A stretch of DNA of 64,000 nt from assembly GCA_949987705.1 (NCBI GenBank), contig OX465283.1:79461034-79525033 (forward strand), read 5' to 3'. The notes under the pieces are model-generated. The model was not told the DNA's origin, did no database searches, and saw nothing but the letters and a program-made list of their open reading frames with translations. Below, piece by piece: positions 46,430 to 57,441 of this stretch. Each line of letters starts with the position of its first letter. Positions within the stretch are counted from its first letter, which is position 1. This stretch comes from Thereva unica. Lineage: Eukaryota; Arthropoda; Insecta; Diptera; Therevidae. The position numbers and the translations under genes are program-made.

Positions 46430-49400
46430 TGTCTGTTGAGTTGTATGGCTCTAAATTCTTTGGTTATGGAGTTATGCCCGACCAAGTCAGTGACCTAATT
46501 CTGAATTGGCTCGCAGCCATTTATAAGAGCTCCCTTTAGTCCAATCAATCTACGGAATCACCATGTTAATTTCCAGACAATTGAAGGCAAGAAAAAAAAA
46601 ATATGGGCGTGTAGAACACTTAATTTGAAGAATGATAGCGTTTTTTTTTTACGGAACTGCATTGGCGAACTTAACCTAAAAAATTCGCAAAAGTCAAAAA
46701 ACCGGTTTTTCGCTAATAAAACAAAAAGTTGAGCTCGGATCCGAAAAAGTTAAATTATAAAGTTATAGGTATTAAAATTATCTTTCAATTGATGTGGTAC
46801 AAAATATTGGTTAGTGTCTTATACATGGAGAAAAATGCTAAAAACCACTAAAAATCGCTTCTTTTTCTTTTATTTTTTTCTTTTTATTGATGCGTCCTAG
46901 AAACTTTTTATTTGGTGAAAATGTTGCTTTTGGCAATCTGAAAACTCATTATTTTTTTGGCTCGAAATTTTGCAAAATATGGGTGTAATTTCGATTTATG
47001 TAAAAAAAAGCGTTTTCGTAAAATCCTTCGTCTACAGCTCCTCGACCTCGTAGGACATTTTTTCGAAGCTCTTTTTCTTCGTTAAGAGTTGGACTATCAT
47101 GCACTATAAGTTAAAATTGGAGTTTTTCAATTTTATGTACAAAAAACTCCACCGCAAAAAGACAAGTTTTTTTGCCGCAAAAAAGACAAGTTTTTTATTT
47201 CATAATTTTTCGACTCTAACCTACTGTATGACCAAATTACATATTTATTCTCTAAAAAAATATAAACTTTTGTTAAATATTAGGTTAGAGTCGAAAAATA
47301 ATGAAATAAAAAACTTGTCTTTTTTGCGGCAAAAAAACTTGTCTTTTTGCGGTGGAGTTTTTTGTACATAAAATTGAAAAACTCCAATTTTAACTTATAG
47401 TGCATGATAGTCCAACTCTTAACGAAGAAAAAGAGCTTCGAAAAAATGTCCTACGAGGTCGAGGAGCTGTAGACGAAGGATTTTACGAAAACGCTTTTTT
47501 TTACATAAATCGAAATTACACCCATATTTTGCAAAATTTCGAGCCAAAAAAAATAATGAGTTTTCAGATTGCCAAAAGCAACATTTTCACCAAATAAAAA
47601 GTTTCTAGGACGCATCAATAAAAAGAAAAAAATAAAAGAAAAAGAAGCGATTTTTAGTGGTTTTTAGCATTTTTCTCCATGTATAAGACACTAACCAATA
47701 TTTTGTACCACATCAATTGAAAGATAATTTTAATACCTATAACTTTATAATTTAACTTTTTCGGATCCGAGCTCAACTTTTTGTTTTATTAGCGAAAAAC
47801 CGGTTTTTTGACTTTTGCGAATTTTTTAGGTTAAGTTCGCCAATGCAGTTCCGTAAAAAAAAACGCTATCATTCTTCAAATTAAGTGTTCTACACGCCCA
47901 TATTTTTTTTTTCCTGCCTTCAATTGTCTGGAGAATTTCCGTAGATTGATTGGACTACTTAGCCTAAGCTACATTCCAACATCCTGGAGAGTAGCGAAGG
48001 TGGCTTTCATTCCAAAAGCGGGTAAAATCTCCTACCACAATCCTAAAGACTTGAGACCTATAAGTCTCACATCCTTTCTCCTCAAGATACTAGAAAGACT
48101 TGTGGATATCCATGTTAAGCAAAGCATTGATAGAAAACTGCTTTCTTCCTCGCAGCATGCCTACACGATAGGTAAATCAGTAGACGCTGCTCTCCACTCC
48201 CTGGTAGTGGACATCGAAAGATCCTTTGAATTCAAGGAATTCACGTTGGATGCTTTCTTAGATATTGAAGGTACTTTCAACAATGTTGAGCCTTCTGCGG
48301 TCACGGGGGCACTCCAGCCTCTGAATGTTGATGGGTGCTCCAGGTCCTTAATGGATCAGCTGCTGGAGTGCAGGGGCATAAAGTCTAGCTTGGGGCTTTC
48401 GGAAGAAGTCAGTCGGGTTAGAAGAGGCACACCACAAGGTGGGGTCTTATCGCCGCTCCTTTGGAATATGACAGTCAATGAAGTGCTGATAACTCTAAGG
48501 GAGTCTGGGTGCACCACGGTGGCCTATGATGATGATATTGTGCTGGTGGTGACCGGCAAGTACATCTCAACAATAAGAGATATAATGCAACAAGCATTGG
48601 ATACTTTTGCTCATTAGGCTCCTACAAAGGGTCTAGGCGTCAACCCACCCAAGACTGAAGTAGTGCTCTTTTAAAAGAAGTATAGACTTCCTAATTTTCC
48701 TTCTTTAAGACTTTGCAATGAAACACTGCATCTAAAGGAGGATGCGAAATTTCTAGGTCTCGTACTCGATAGAAAACTAACTTGGAAGCCGAATCTTTTA
48801 GAAAGAGCAAATAAGGCCAAAACAGCTCTTTTCTTATGCCAGAGAATGATCGGAGTCTGGGGCCTTAAACCCCGCATCGTCCACTTGCTCCATACAGCCG
48901 TAATCAGACCTATACTTATGCATGGCATATCGGTATGGTGGACTGCATTAGAATATTACGTATAGTAAGATACTGGAGAGGGTCCAAAGAACAGCTGAAC
49001 TGTGTATCAGTGGTGCAATGAGAAGCACCTCTACAGCTGCGCTGGATGTCTTATTGCATCTTACTCCTTTGGACATACACGCCGAGCAAATGGCAGGACA
49101 AAGGCTTCTCTTGGATGGACTCCATACTTATATGGCCACTCATCCATCCTTAGGAAGTTCGCCACCGCTGCGAACAACCTAGGTTATATACTACACCTAC
49201 GTGGACCTTGGAGAAAGGTTTCAATACCATAATTCCTGCCAGAGATGACTGGACAGATGGTGTTATCTCAACTGGGCATTATGCATCTTCATAGATGGCT
49301 CAAAAATTGGGAACAGTGTAGGATTTCCGAGGCATTAAATATAAATACTTCTCTTCGTCTACCTGACCACAGCAGCGTCTTCCAAGCGGAAGTTACTGCG

Positions 49401-49620
49401 ATCTGGGAGGCTCTCGAATGGTTGAAGATAAATAATATATCTCATAAGAATATATGTATTCTATCGGATAGCCAAGCGGCCTTCAAGGCTCTTAATTCTG
49501 TCGTCACAGCATCCACGATTCTTCTGAACTGCTACAGGTCTCTGTGTGAGAATGCCACTCAATTTGATATAACACTGTGTTGCGTTCCTGGACACCCATA
49601 GGATGGATTGGGCGAGATGC
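46430..49620 (+). pseudogene. LOA/I-like non-LTR retrotransposon with RNase H
   Basis: The reading enters at DQVSDLILNWLAAIYKSSL (to 46536), is broken by the palindromic element, and resumes at 47961 with SLSYIPTSWRVAKVAFIPKA, PKDLRPISLTSFLLKILERL, FLDIEGTFNNV (first aspartate region), RRGTPQGGVLSPLLWNM and VAYDDDIVLVV (48526-48550), where the usual YADD/FADD box has Y-D-D-D. After one frame break come KFLGLVLDRKLTW and HTAVIRPILMHGISVWW. An RNase H domain follows at 49370-49605 with QAEVTAIWEALEWL, ICILSDSQAAFKAL and CCVPGHP. Such an RNase H after the reverse transcriptase occurs in the LOA, I and R1 group. Multiple frameshifts make it non-functional. Confidence 0.8.
46537..47957. mobile_element. 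1.42-kb near-perfect palindromic element
   Basis: Left arm 46537-47223 and right arm 47281-47957 are reverse complements, almost base for base, around a 57-bp spacer. The only clear block of differences is near the tips (CACCATGTTAATTTCC on the left against a shorter AATTCTCC counterpart on the right). The ends are TAGTCCAATCAATCTACGG, inverted. CTT flanks both sides (46534-46536 and 47958-47960), a 3-bp target duplication, and removing the element restores the reverse transcriptase reading ...YKSSLSLSYIP. It has no gene. The nearest known analogues are foldback elements; the superfamily is unknown. Confidence 0.9.
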
Positions 49621-50589
49621 AAAATATTGGTGTCCCTAGACTCTGTCGCTTTTTCAAAAGCTCAAAATGGCTTGAAATGGCCTGAACTATGTCCCAACAC
49701 TAGAATAGCATCACAATGGGCCCAATGGCGTGCCTAAGTGGGCTCCCTAGTGGGGGCAGTCATTTCAACATAACCTAACCTATGCCCGACCATAGGATAT
49801 ATGAATAATCAATATATAATACAAAAGATGTTTTTATATATCTATGTGCCCGACCAGCAGTTTGGGAGGGATGCAGATAGGGCCCTGGTCAGGATATAAT
49901 GCCTTGCCTCATTCGCTCCTTTTCATAAGGAATGCCCCCTTTGGCCACGTTGAGGGAAAATTATTGCTCCTCGATTCCGAGTGGAAAAGAGTTTCCGAAC
50001 TCCAGTATCGCTTATTCCAGTATTTGCTTATTTGAGCGGTGTTAATGAGGAAACCCTTTCGGCGAGCCCTACGTTTGCTACATGGAGTTCACTCATATGT
50101 TCCCAATGAGGAAACCCTGTCTTTCGGTATGCTCCAGGACAATCCCGTTTTTAAATGCTAGTATGGTGGAGTTAAGAAAGCTTAGGCTAGACAGTTATAA
50201 GGTCTAAATAGCTCTAACATAATATATTTAGTTTTCGTATAAAAAGCTTTGCTAATGTGTGGCCTATCGCCCACATTTCTTCGTCGTCGTGGACCAAGAT
50301 AGCTCTCCATCATTTTGGATTATCAGGTATACATGAAATATTAAGGGTGTGGATTTCCCCACCCAAAGCGAAAATGCGTGTGCACTTTTCCTTCCATCGA
50401 ATGGGATTGATCGAATGGGACACCCTTCATATAGAATACAATATATAGGGTATATTACTGGAACTGAAAAACGCCCGGCTGTGGATAGGTTTTGTATAGA
50501 CGATCAAAAAATTATCATACTAAAAAGTAAATATACACACATGTATTTATATCATAATAACTTGAACATCTTAATCAATTTTATATTTT
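49621..50589. other. Retroelement 3' region and spacer, no gene seen
   Basis: The first part probably is the 3' untranslated end of the LOA-like element. The phrase ATGCCCGACCA recurs at 46471-46482 and 49788. The frames at 49844-50035 and 50257-50448 are not recognisable. Confidence 0.4.
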
Positions 50590-51145
50590 TTGTTTTTAAA
50601 AGAATGAATTTAGGTGAAAATTTTGCAAGAATCGTGCTAAAGTCTTGCTCTGGGTCTTGTTCCTGCAGGGCGATTCCATTATTGCGGGTGCAACAGTTAG
50701 ACGCATGTAAATCTTCTTAATAATAAAATAAAAAACATTTTTAAAGAAATTTTCCTTGGAAGAGCTACATTTTAACATGTTCAGTTTTTATTCATTTATA
50801 AGAATTTTAAAGAAATATTTAAATAGTCAGGAGGGAGGTTCAGAGTGCTCTGAACCTTCCTCCTGACTTTAAATATTTCTTTAAAATTCTTATAAATGAA
50901 TAAAAAGTGAACATGTTAAAATGTAGCTCTTCCAAGGATAATTTCATTAAAAATGTTTTTTAATTTATTATTAAGAAGATTTACATGCGTCTAACTGTTG
51001 CACCCTCGATAATGGAATCGCCCTGCACAGTTAGTCTTGTTCTTGTTCTTGCAAGCATAACTAAGTCTTGGTATTGTTCTTGCTAAATGTGCAAGAGCAA
51101 GACAAACTGCAAGAAGAAGACCATTTTTACTCATCACTAGTTCAC
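50590..51145 (-). repeat. CAAGA-rich repeat, copy 2 (interrupted)
   Basis: Read in reverse, 51145-51028 and 50663-50600 match the copy at 24876-25060, including AGTGATGAGTAAAAATGG and TTTTCACCTAAAT at the edges. The 356-bp palindromic MITE was inserted where the other copy reads TTGTTCTTGCACAGTTAG. The uninterrupted copy therefore documents the empty site. Confidence 0.7.
50668..51023. mobile_element. 356-bp fully palindromic MITE
   Basis: Arms 50668-50845 and 50848-51023 are reverse complements over about 177 bp with few differences and a loop of only two bases (TG). The ends are GGGCGATTCCATTAT. TGCA is present on both sides (50664-50667 and 51024-51027) and once at the empty site in the related repeat at 25 kb, so the target duplication is 4 bp. 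No coding. The superfamily is unknown. Confidence 0.85.
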
Positions 51146-51815
51146 ATACACCACATAAGATAATTTCGATATTTTTATGAGTAAGGCAGCAATCTAGGCA
51201 GTGTACTCCTACCTATCTTAAACTGTAAAAGTCAAGATTTTAACACACCAACTTCCAGAGTTATGAGCAGGTAAAGTCAAAGCTTTGTTTTTTTTTCCAC
51301 TAAAATTTCAACTTCCACTTATTCCTTCCTTTCCATTAGCATATTGCTAGTCCTTCCTACTCATGCCAAATCTCCGTTAAGAATTGTTGTCCCTTTCTAA
51401 ACATGCTAAAAAGTGTAAGATTCTTTTGAAAAAAAGCAAGTGTCATAGCAGCATAAGCTAAGTTTACCGAACGAAGTACGAAAAAAATGTTTGTTTGCTA
51501 ACGTTCAGTAAAAACAAATTCTCTAGAAAAAATCTTGTGGAGTTACCACTATTATAGTTATTGGAACTAGCTTCTCTAAGGATTACTTTGTCCCGAGTTC
51601 TGATATTAGTCAATTTCTCACTAGTGCTAAACGTAGTACTATTTTGTAAGAAGTCAGCTTATTCCGTCTACGTTCATGATACTGGGAAGTTGATCGTGTG
51701 GACCAAAAGGGCCAAACCCACATCTCAACTAGCTTTATTAACTAAATGCCAATTTGATGGGGAGGCACCAAACGGTGCTATTTTGGCCTTTTCACTTCTG
51801 CAAGCATACATGGTA
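51146..51815. other. Intergenic, no gene seen
   Basis: This is AT-rich spacer in which the BEL element was inserted at TAAAC (51816-51820). The 85-codon frame at 51561-51818 has no motif. Confidence 0.45.
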
Positions 51816-51820
51816 TAAAC

Positions 51821-52048
51821 TGACGAAAATAGCTAAGCGGGAAAAATTGGACTGCGGTAAGTAATAATTAAAACACGTTTAAATATCGTTTTAATCGATT
51901 TATTTATAATTAAACGGTATTCGTTTATCGTACGTTATTTGTTGACTCGTCTGCGTCGATCGTCTCGTTGTGACTGACTGGTTAAAGAGTTGCGCCGTTA
52001 TCGTGTACAGTGCGTGCATAGAGAGTGAGGATTGATATAATTTTAACA
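51821..52048 (-). repeat. 3' LTR of the BEL/Pao element
   Basis: On the minus strand it begins TGTTAAAATTATATCAATCC and ends ATTTTCGTCA. It includes TTATAAATAAATCG, which could serve as both TATA-like and AATAAA polyadenylation sequence (51899-51904 region). The gag-pol stop codon (TAA, 52043-52045) lies inside this LTR. Confidence 0.95.
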
Positions 52049-55000
52049 TCCTCCGGCCCGCGAAGGGAAAGAAGAAATTTCCAAGGGGTATAAAAGTTGA
52101 ATTGGCCTTCTTAATCTTGAGCCATTTTGAAAGCGCACCTCACACGCACGTACCTTCCCATCTCGCCCAGGATAAGTTTCTTCAATCACAGCTAGCTTCC
52201 AAAGGAGGCGTGGTTGCTTTTGGTCGTAAACTAAAACAACATCTCCCTTTTCTAAATTTGAAGAAAACTGTTGAGGTCCATAATGAGCTGATCGTAATCG
52301 TTGTATGTATTCTGTCCTCCAGCGGTTGAAAAATATATTTGTCAGGCGAAGACGAGATTTCCATTTTAAACGTATATCTTCCGAGGTGCTATGTGATTCA
52401 TCCATACGAATCGGGAAAACTCCTAGCAAGAAATGGAGAGGCATTAATGGAGACAAATCGAAAGGATCATTCGACATGTATGTTAAGGGTCTTGCGTTAA
52501 CAGTAAATTCTGCTTCGGTTAGGAACGTTTGAAGTTGTTCGGCCGTAAGAGTTGCACGTCCAATAGTTGATTTCAATACATCCTTCACACTCTTGATGAG
52601 GCGTTCATAAAAACCTCCCCACCACGGGGCTCGCTCGATGATGAACTTCCAAGAAATCCCTTGGTTAGCAGCATATCCCTGTACTGACTCCGACTCGATG
52701 ACTTCGCCAAACCCTCTTAATTCCAAGGAAGCGCGTTTAAACGTGAGAGCGTTATCGGAGATTATAGTTTTCGGAATACCACGGCGAGCAAAGAAACGGC
52801 GTAGAGCAAGAAGACAGGATTCTGCATGTAGACTAGGAACTACTTCTAGATGAACTGCCCGAACAACAGCGCAGGTCGCTAACAGGATGTACATTTTGCA
52901 GGTGTCGTTATTATTCTGAGTTAGCTTCACGTAGAGAGGTCCAGCAAAGTCGATTCCTGTAGTATCAAAGGGCCTAGAAGCGTACAACCTTTCCTTAGGG
53001 AGTGGTGCAAATGGCTGTGATGCTGGCTTGCCTCTCAGCAGTCGACATACTTTGCAGCTTCCGATAATAGATTTTACGAGTTGACGTGCCTTAATTATCC
53101 AATATTTCTCACGAAGTCTGGCCAAAACAGCATTCACTCCACCATGCAGAGTGCGTTCATGTACGTCCGAGACAAGCAATTTGGTAAAGTAAGCAGATTT
53201 AGGTAATATAATTGGAAACGCCACGTTGAAATCAAATTGAGCTTCCTGAAGACGACTCCCAACCCTAAGTATGTTATTCTCGTCCAAAAAGGGAGATAGC
53301 ATCAAAATCTTGGAGGAATTTCTAATTTGCTTGCGGTTAAGTAGGGCTCTGGTTTCCTCTTCATATTCATTGGCTTGAACAAATTTTATCCAATACATCT
53401 CAGCACGGCGAAGTTCTTCAGCAGTAAGAAATTTTTGTTTTCTTCCATCGGCAAGTCCCAGGAAGCGTTGTACGTAAGCAGTAATCCGAAGAACTCGGCG
53501 ATATTTACTGAATTTTGTTAAGTCGAACAATTTTTCGCGTTGGCAATATGTTTGGCTGTCACTCACTACCTGCAAACAGAGTAAAGAAGATATATTATTT
53601 GAATCGTTTTCTAATGTAGGCCAACTATCTGCTTCATTTAACAGCCATTTTGGTCCTTGAAGCCAGTTTGTACAGCTGAGCAGTTTTTTTACACTCACAC
53701 CGCGCGTCAGTAAGTCGGCGGGGTTTTCATTCCCAGGACAATGTCTCCAATTTCCAGGTATAGTAATTTGATGAATCTCGCGAATTCGATGAGCCACATA
53801 CGGTTGCCATTTCCGATCATCTCCACTAATCCAATGCAGCGCTATCCTCGAGTCAGGCCACAAGTATGTCGATTCTAAATTTATGTTGAGATTTTCGTGT
53901 ATAAATTTGGCCAACCTAGCAGCGATGAGAGCGGCTGTTAGCTCCAGCTTAGGCAATGTTAATTCCTTAGAATTATCACTTCGTAACGGTGCAACTCGAT
54001 TCTTAGAGCACAGATACATAACATGAACCGACTGGTCTTCATTAACGCTCCTTATATAAGCCACGGTTCCATAAGCTTGCATACTGGCATCCGCAAAAAC
54101 ATGCAATTGCTGGCTTCGTCGTTTTGAAGAGTTAAAGAGGCACCGTGGAACAATTATCTCGTTCAGTATATTTAAGTTGGCTACACAACTGTTCCACACT
54201 GTTTGCATGCTATTAGGGAGTAATTCATCCCATCCAACCTTTAGTCTCCAAAGATCTTGAAACAAAATTTTTAGTTTTATGACAAATGGACCAAGAATAC
54301 CTAGTGGATCGTAGATTCTTGCTATCAGTTGCAGGACTATTCGCTTCGTTACATTACTTATCGCTGAACCAGGAAGTTGTTGAAGATCTACGCCTAATTC
54401 ATCGGTTTGTAAATACCACATTGTTCCTAACACCTTTTGAATATCCATTAATTTATTAGAAAGGGACAGAATTTTCCTCAAGCGGCTGTCGTTAGTGTTC
54501 CACTTTCTAATATTCATTGAAGCGCGTCGCAGAATTAAGATGGCCTCGTTATACGTTCGTTCTGCATCAAGATTATTATCCATACTGAGCACCAAGTCGT
54601 CCATATAAAAAAATTGTCGCAACAATTCGCAAGTGTTTGGGAAAATGCTACTTTCTGATTCGAAATGTTTCCTTAATGTGGCACATAAAAGGAAAGGGCT
54701 ACAAGCTACTCCAAAAGTTACTCGTGTCATTCTAAACTCAGCAGGTGGGGGCAGCTGGGCTAAGCTTTTTATGTTTTCTTCAAACCAAAAAAATCTGTGT
54801 ACGTTCCTGTCGTTCTGGTTTAAAGCTATTTGCAGAAATGCCTTTTCTATATCCGCTACTATCCCAATTTTACCAAGGCGGAAATTTAATAAAATGGCCA
54901 AAATGTTGGGAAGAAGGTTCGGCCCAGTAGATAAATTATCATTTAATGATAAAGCGTTACCTGACCTTGCCGAAGCATCGAACACTATACGCATTTTTGT

Positions 55001-57388
55001 TGTAGTCTTATCCTCTCTATATATAGGACGGTGAGGTAGATAATATATGCGGCAATCACTATTTTGGGGTTTATTTACCCTTTCCACTACACCTTCATGG
55101 ATAAGCTGCCTCATTGCGTCATCATACTCAAAAAATTTTTCCGGCTGCCTAGAAAGTTTTTGAACCAATTTATTAAATCTTACCAATGCTCCATTACGGT
55201 AACTCTCTAGTACACAATCCGGTTTTCTCCATAATAGACGTGCTTCATACCGCGCCGGCTTTCTTGTAATATAGTCCTCAAATTTTATGTCGGGAATTTC
55301 GGAACTATCAATACTGGAAATTCCAAGGCATTCTAAATCCCAAAAGCGCTTAATTTCTGTGCAATCCACAATATTTACATTTAAAGCTATCGTTGAAGCT
55401 GTCAAACATAATTCTTCCTTCAAACAACTATCTCCAGCTGGTCCATGAATTGTCCACCCTAAAATAGTATTAATAGCTGTTAAATTTTCAGATATACGTT
55501 TAGATTCCAAAAGAACGATTTGCCAATAACAGTCAGCACCAATTAACATATTTATGCCAGGCAGGAGCTCATTAGCTTTAGATTGGGCATCAGCCAGACA
55601 TATTTGAGAAAATTTATCACAGTTTTCATCGGGCACTGGCAAAACGTCTAAACAAATCTCAGGCACCACAACCGCCACTATAACAACGCACTGATGGTCA
55701 TGTTGGCTGGTTAATTTTACCCGCACCCGACTAAATGACATTGGCGGTTTGTTATTCACAGATCCAAACGGAAGAATACGCATCTTCACTGTATCAAATT
55801 CTTCTAAATTCAATTTATTTGCGAGAGTTTGCGTAATGTAAGAACGTTGACTACCACCGTCTATAACAATGCGCGCAAATAACATAGGATTACTCACAGG
55901 GCTGGCAGATGAGACGAACGCGCAAGCGGTTTGCAAATATACATTTGATGAAGGCGGCAATCTACAAGAAGAACAAAGGCTAGCTGCTGATAACAAATTC
56001 GTTGGAGAATTATTGGTTTCACTTTCAGGTCTTGCGGTTTTATTATTATTTTTAGCTAGAATGGCCCGGTAATGAGGATCGCATAATGATGTAGCATGAT
56101 TACCCTGACAAGTGTCACATCTTATTCGACGATTCAAACAATTTCGGGAACTGTGGCCTTTACGTGTGCATCGGAAACATCTGCGGTCTTGTTTTAACAA
56201 GTCCTTCCGTTGAAGCAATGTGAGAGGAGAATTACATCGTTCAGTATCGTGATCGCTTCGTTTACAGAAAAAACAATCAATCGATTGCGGTGTTGTGTTG
56301 AGCAGCCCGGCTGCCGTTCGAAAATTACTTATTTTATTATTCATCCCAGCTGATGTAGATGACTTTACTTGAGGCGGTTGGATAGCGGCAGATTTTTCAA
56401 GAGATTCAACTTCTCTCTTTAAGAATTTTAATAAATTCCTTATATGAATATCACCATTGTACCCAATGGAGCTCTCGCTTCCGGCGATAGAACTCTTTAC
56501 ATCGTCTTCTTTGGTGGCAGAATCGTTATCAAGGTTGTCCTGGTGCAAGTGTGTGCGGTGGAAATCGACGGATAGATCCTTGGGAATACACCGAAGAAGC
56601 ATGGACTTTAGCATCACGGAATAATGCGTGGGTGCCACGTTGAGAGCGGTGAGAGACCTTGTAGCGGTGTTTACCTTGTTGTATAGCTGACGAAGGCCAT
56701 GATGATCGTGGCGAGAGTTAACGCGCGGAAGAGCCATAAGTTGCTGTATAGAGTAATCAACCAATTTTTCGTTATCCCCATATTCTTCACGTAGCATGGC
56801 GATAGCGGCATCATAATTTGCCTCTGTGGGAGTGAATCCCGCTATTGATTCTGCTGCCTTGCCAGTTAAATGAGCTTGCAAATAATTAAATTTGTCAACC
56901 GCACTGAGATTTTCTTGCTCGTGTACTGCCGTGCGAAATAATTCCCAAAATGGCAACCATTCCATAAAATCTCCTGAAAAGAACTTTAGTTGGAGCTTTG
57001 GCAATTTTGATGCAGATTTCACCGGTGAATTTATTGGTTGAACATTTATAGGATATAGGTTTCCCTGAAAGGCTTGCAGCCTTTTTAGGCGTTGATTTAT
57101 GCGGGCGATGACCGTTATGGCTTTGTCCTCATATTCCGCGATTGTCTCCAACTCACGGGGAAGATCCTCCTGCTTAATAGCGTTGCGCACTTGTTCATTG
57201 GCACTGTTTAGGCTATCGCGGGCGGCAGATAAGCGTTGTGAGAAAGCCGCTAGCTCTTCTTCAATTTGATCGAAATTTTCACTATTACGAGCAATTATTC
57301 GCGATTCGGGTTTAGACAAATATTCCGTAGCCGCGTTAGTTAATTTAGTTATTTGTCCGCGAAAAATTGCGCGACTAGTGACATCCAT
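52043..57388 (-). CDS. gag-pol: BEL/Pao gag-pol polyprotein, 1781 residues
   Basis: This is the polyprotein that forms the particle, copies the RNA and integrates the cDNA. In order: a helical N-terminus and a DUF1759-type gag region (about 130-290); three CCHC-type knuckles at 372-385 (CFFCKRSDHDTERC), 404-417 and 424-436; a DUF1758 aspartic protease with D510 in VIDGGSQRSYI, where DSGS is more usual; the reverse transcriptase (about 790-960) with D846 and YMDD at 928-931; an RNase H-like domain with D1100, E1149 and D1179 as candidate catalytic residues; the integrase zinc finger H1410, H1415, C1445, C1448; and the integrase core D1480, D1545, E1595, followed by a DUF5641-type tail. The ATG at 57388 lies about 53 nt after the primer site. 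The last codons run into the 3' LTR, so the stop is the TAA in TGTTAA at the LTR edge. Every catalytic box appears intact. Confidence 0.97.
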   Translation of the reverse strand: MDVTSRAIFRGQITKLTNAATEYLSKPESRIIARNSENFDQIEEELAAFSQRLSAARDSLNSANEQVRNAIKQEDLPRELETIAEYEDKAITVIARINQRLKRLQAFQGNLYPINVQPINSPVKSASKLPKLQLKFFSGDFMEWLPFWELFRTAVHEQENLSAVDKFNYLQAHLTGKAAESIAGFTPTEANYDAAIAMLREEYGDNEKLVDYSIQQLMALPRVNSRHDHHGLRQLYNKVNTATRSLTALNVAPTHYSVMLKSMLLRCIPKDLSVDFHRTHLHQDNLDNDSATKEDDVKSSIAGSESSIGYNGDIHIRNLLKFLKREVESLEKSAAIQPPQVKSSTSAGMNNKISNFRTAAGLLNTTPQSIDCFFCKRSDHDTERCNSPLTLLQRKDLLKQDRRCFRCTRKGHSSRNCLNRRIRCDTCQGNHATSLCDPHYRAILAKNNNKTARPESETNNSPTNLLSAASLCSSCRLPPSSNVYLQTACAFVSSASPVSNPMLFARIVIDGGSQRSYITQTLANKLNLEEFDTVKMRILPFGSVNNKPPMSFSRVRVKLTSQHDHQCVVIVAVVVPEICLDVLPVPDENCDKFSQICLADAQSKANELLPGINMLIGADCYWQIVLLESKRISENLTAINTILGWTIHGPAGDSCLKEELCLTASTIALNVNIVDCTEIKRFWDLECLGISSIDSSEIPDIKFEDYITRKPARYEARLLWRKPDCVLESYRNGALVRFNKLVQKLSRQPEKFFEYDDAMRQLIHEGVVERVNKPQNSDCRIYYLPHRPIYREDKTTTKMRIVFDASARSGNALSLNDNLSTGPNLLPNILAILLNFRLGKIGIVADIEKAFLQIALNQNDRNVHRFFWFEENIKSLAQLPPPAEFRMTRVTFGVACSPFLLCATLRKHFESESSIFPNTCELLRQFFYMDDLVLSMDNNLDAERTYNEAILILRRASMNIRKWNTNDSRLRKILSLSNKLMDIQKVLGTMWYLQTDELGVDLQQLPGSAISNVTKRIVLQLIARIYDPLGILGPFVIKLKILFQDLWRLKVGWDELLPNSMQTVWNSCVANLNILNEIIVPRCLFNSSKRRSQQLHVFADASMQAYGTVAYIRSVNEDQSVHVMYLCSKNRVAPLRSDNSKELTLPKLELTAALIAARLAKFIHENLNINLESTYLWPDSRIALHWISGDDRKWQPYVAHRIREIHQITIPGNWRHCPGNENPADLLTRGVSVKKLLSCTNWLQGPKWLLNEADSWPTLENDSNNISSLLCLQVVSDSQTYCQREKLFDLTKFSKYRRVLRITAYVQRFLGLADGRKQKFLTAEELRRAEMYWIKFVQANEYEEETRALLNRKQIRNSSKILMLSPFLDENNILRVGSRLQEAQFDFNVAFPIILPKSAYFTKLLVSDVHERTLHGGVNAVLARLREKYWIIKARQLVKSIIGSCKVCRLLRGKPASQPFAPLPKERLYASRPFDTTGIDFAGPLYVKLTQNNNDTCKMYILLATCAVVRAVHLEVVPSLHAESCLLALRRFFARRGIPKTIISDNALTFKRASLELRGFGEVIESESVQGYAANQGISWKFIIERAPWWGGFYERLIKSVKDVLKSTIGRATLTAEQLQTFLTEAEFTVNARPLTYMSNDPFDLSPLMPLHFLLGVFPIRMDESHSTSEDIRLKWKSRLRLTNIFFNRWRTEYIQRLRSAHYGPQQFSSNLEKGDVVLVYDQKQPRLLWKLAVIEETYPGRDGKVRACEVRFQNGSRLRRPIQLLYPLEISSFPSRAGGC

Positions 57389-57441
57389 TTCGCTTAATTT
57401 AATTGCGTTTCGAGTTAATTACGTTTCTCTCGGTTTTACAG

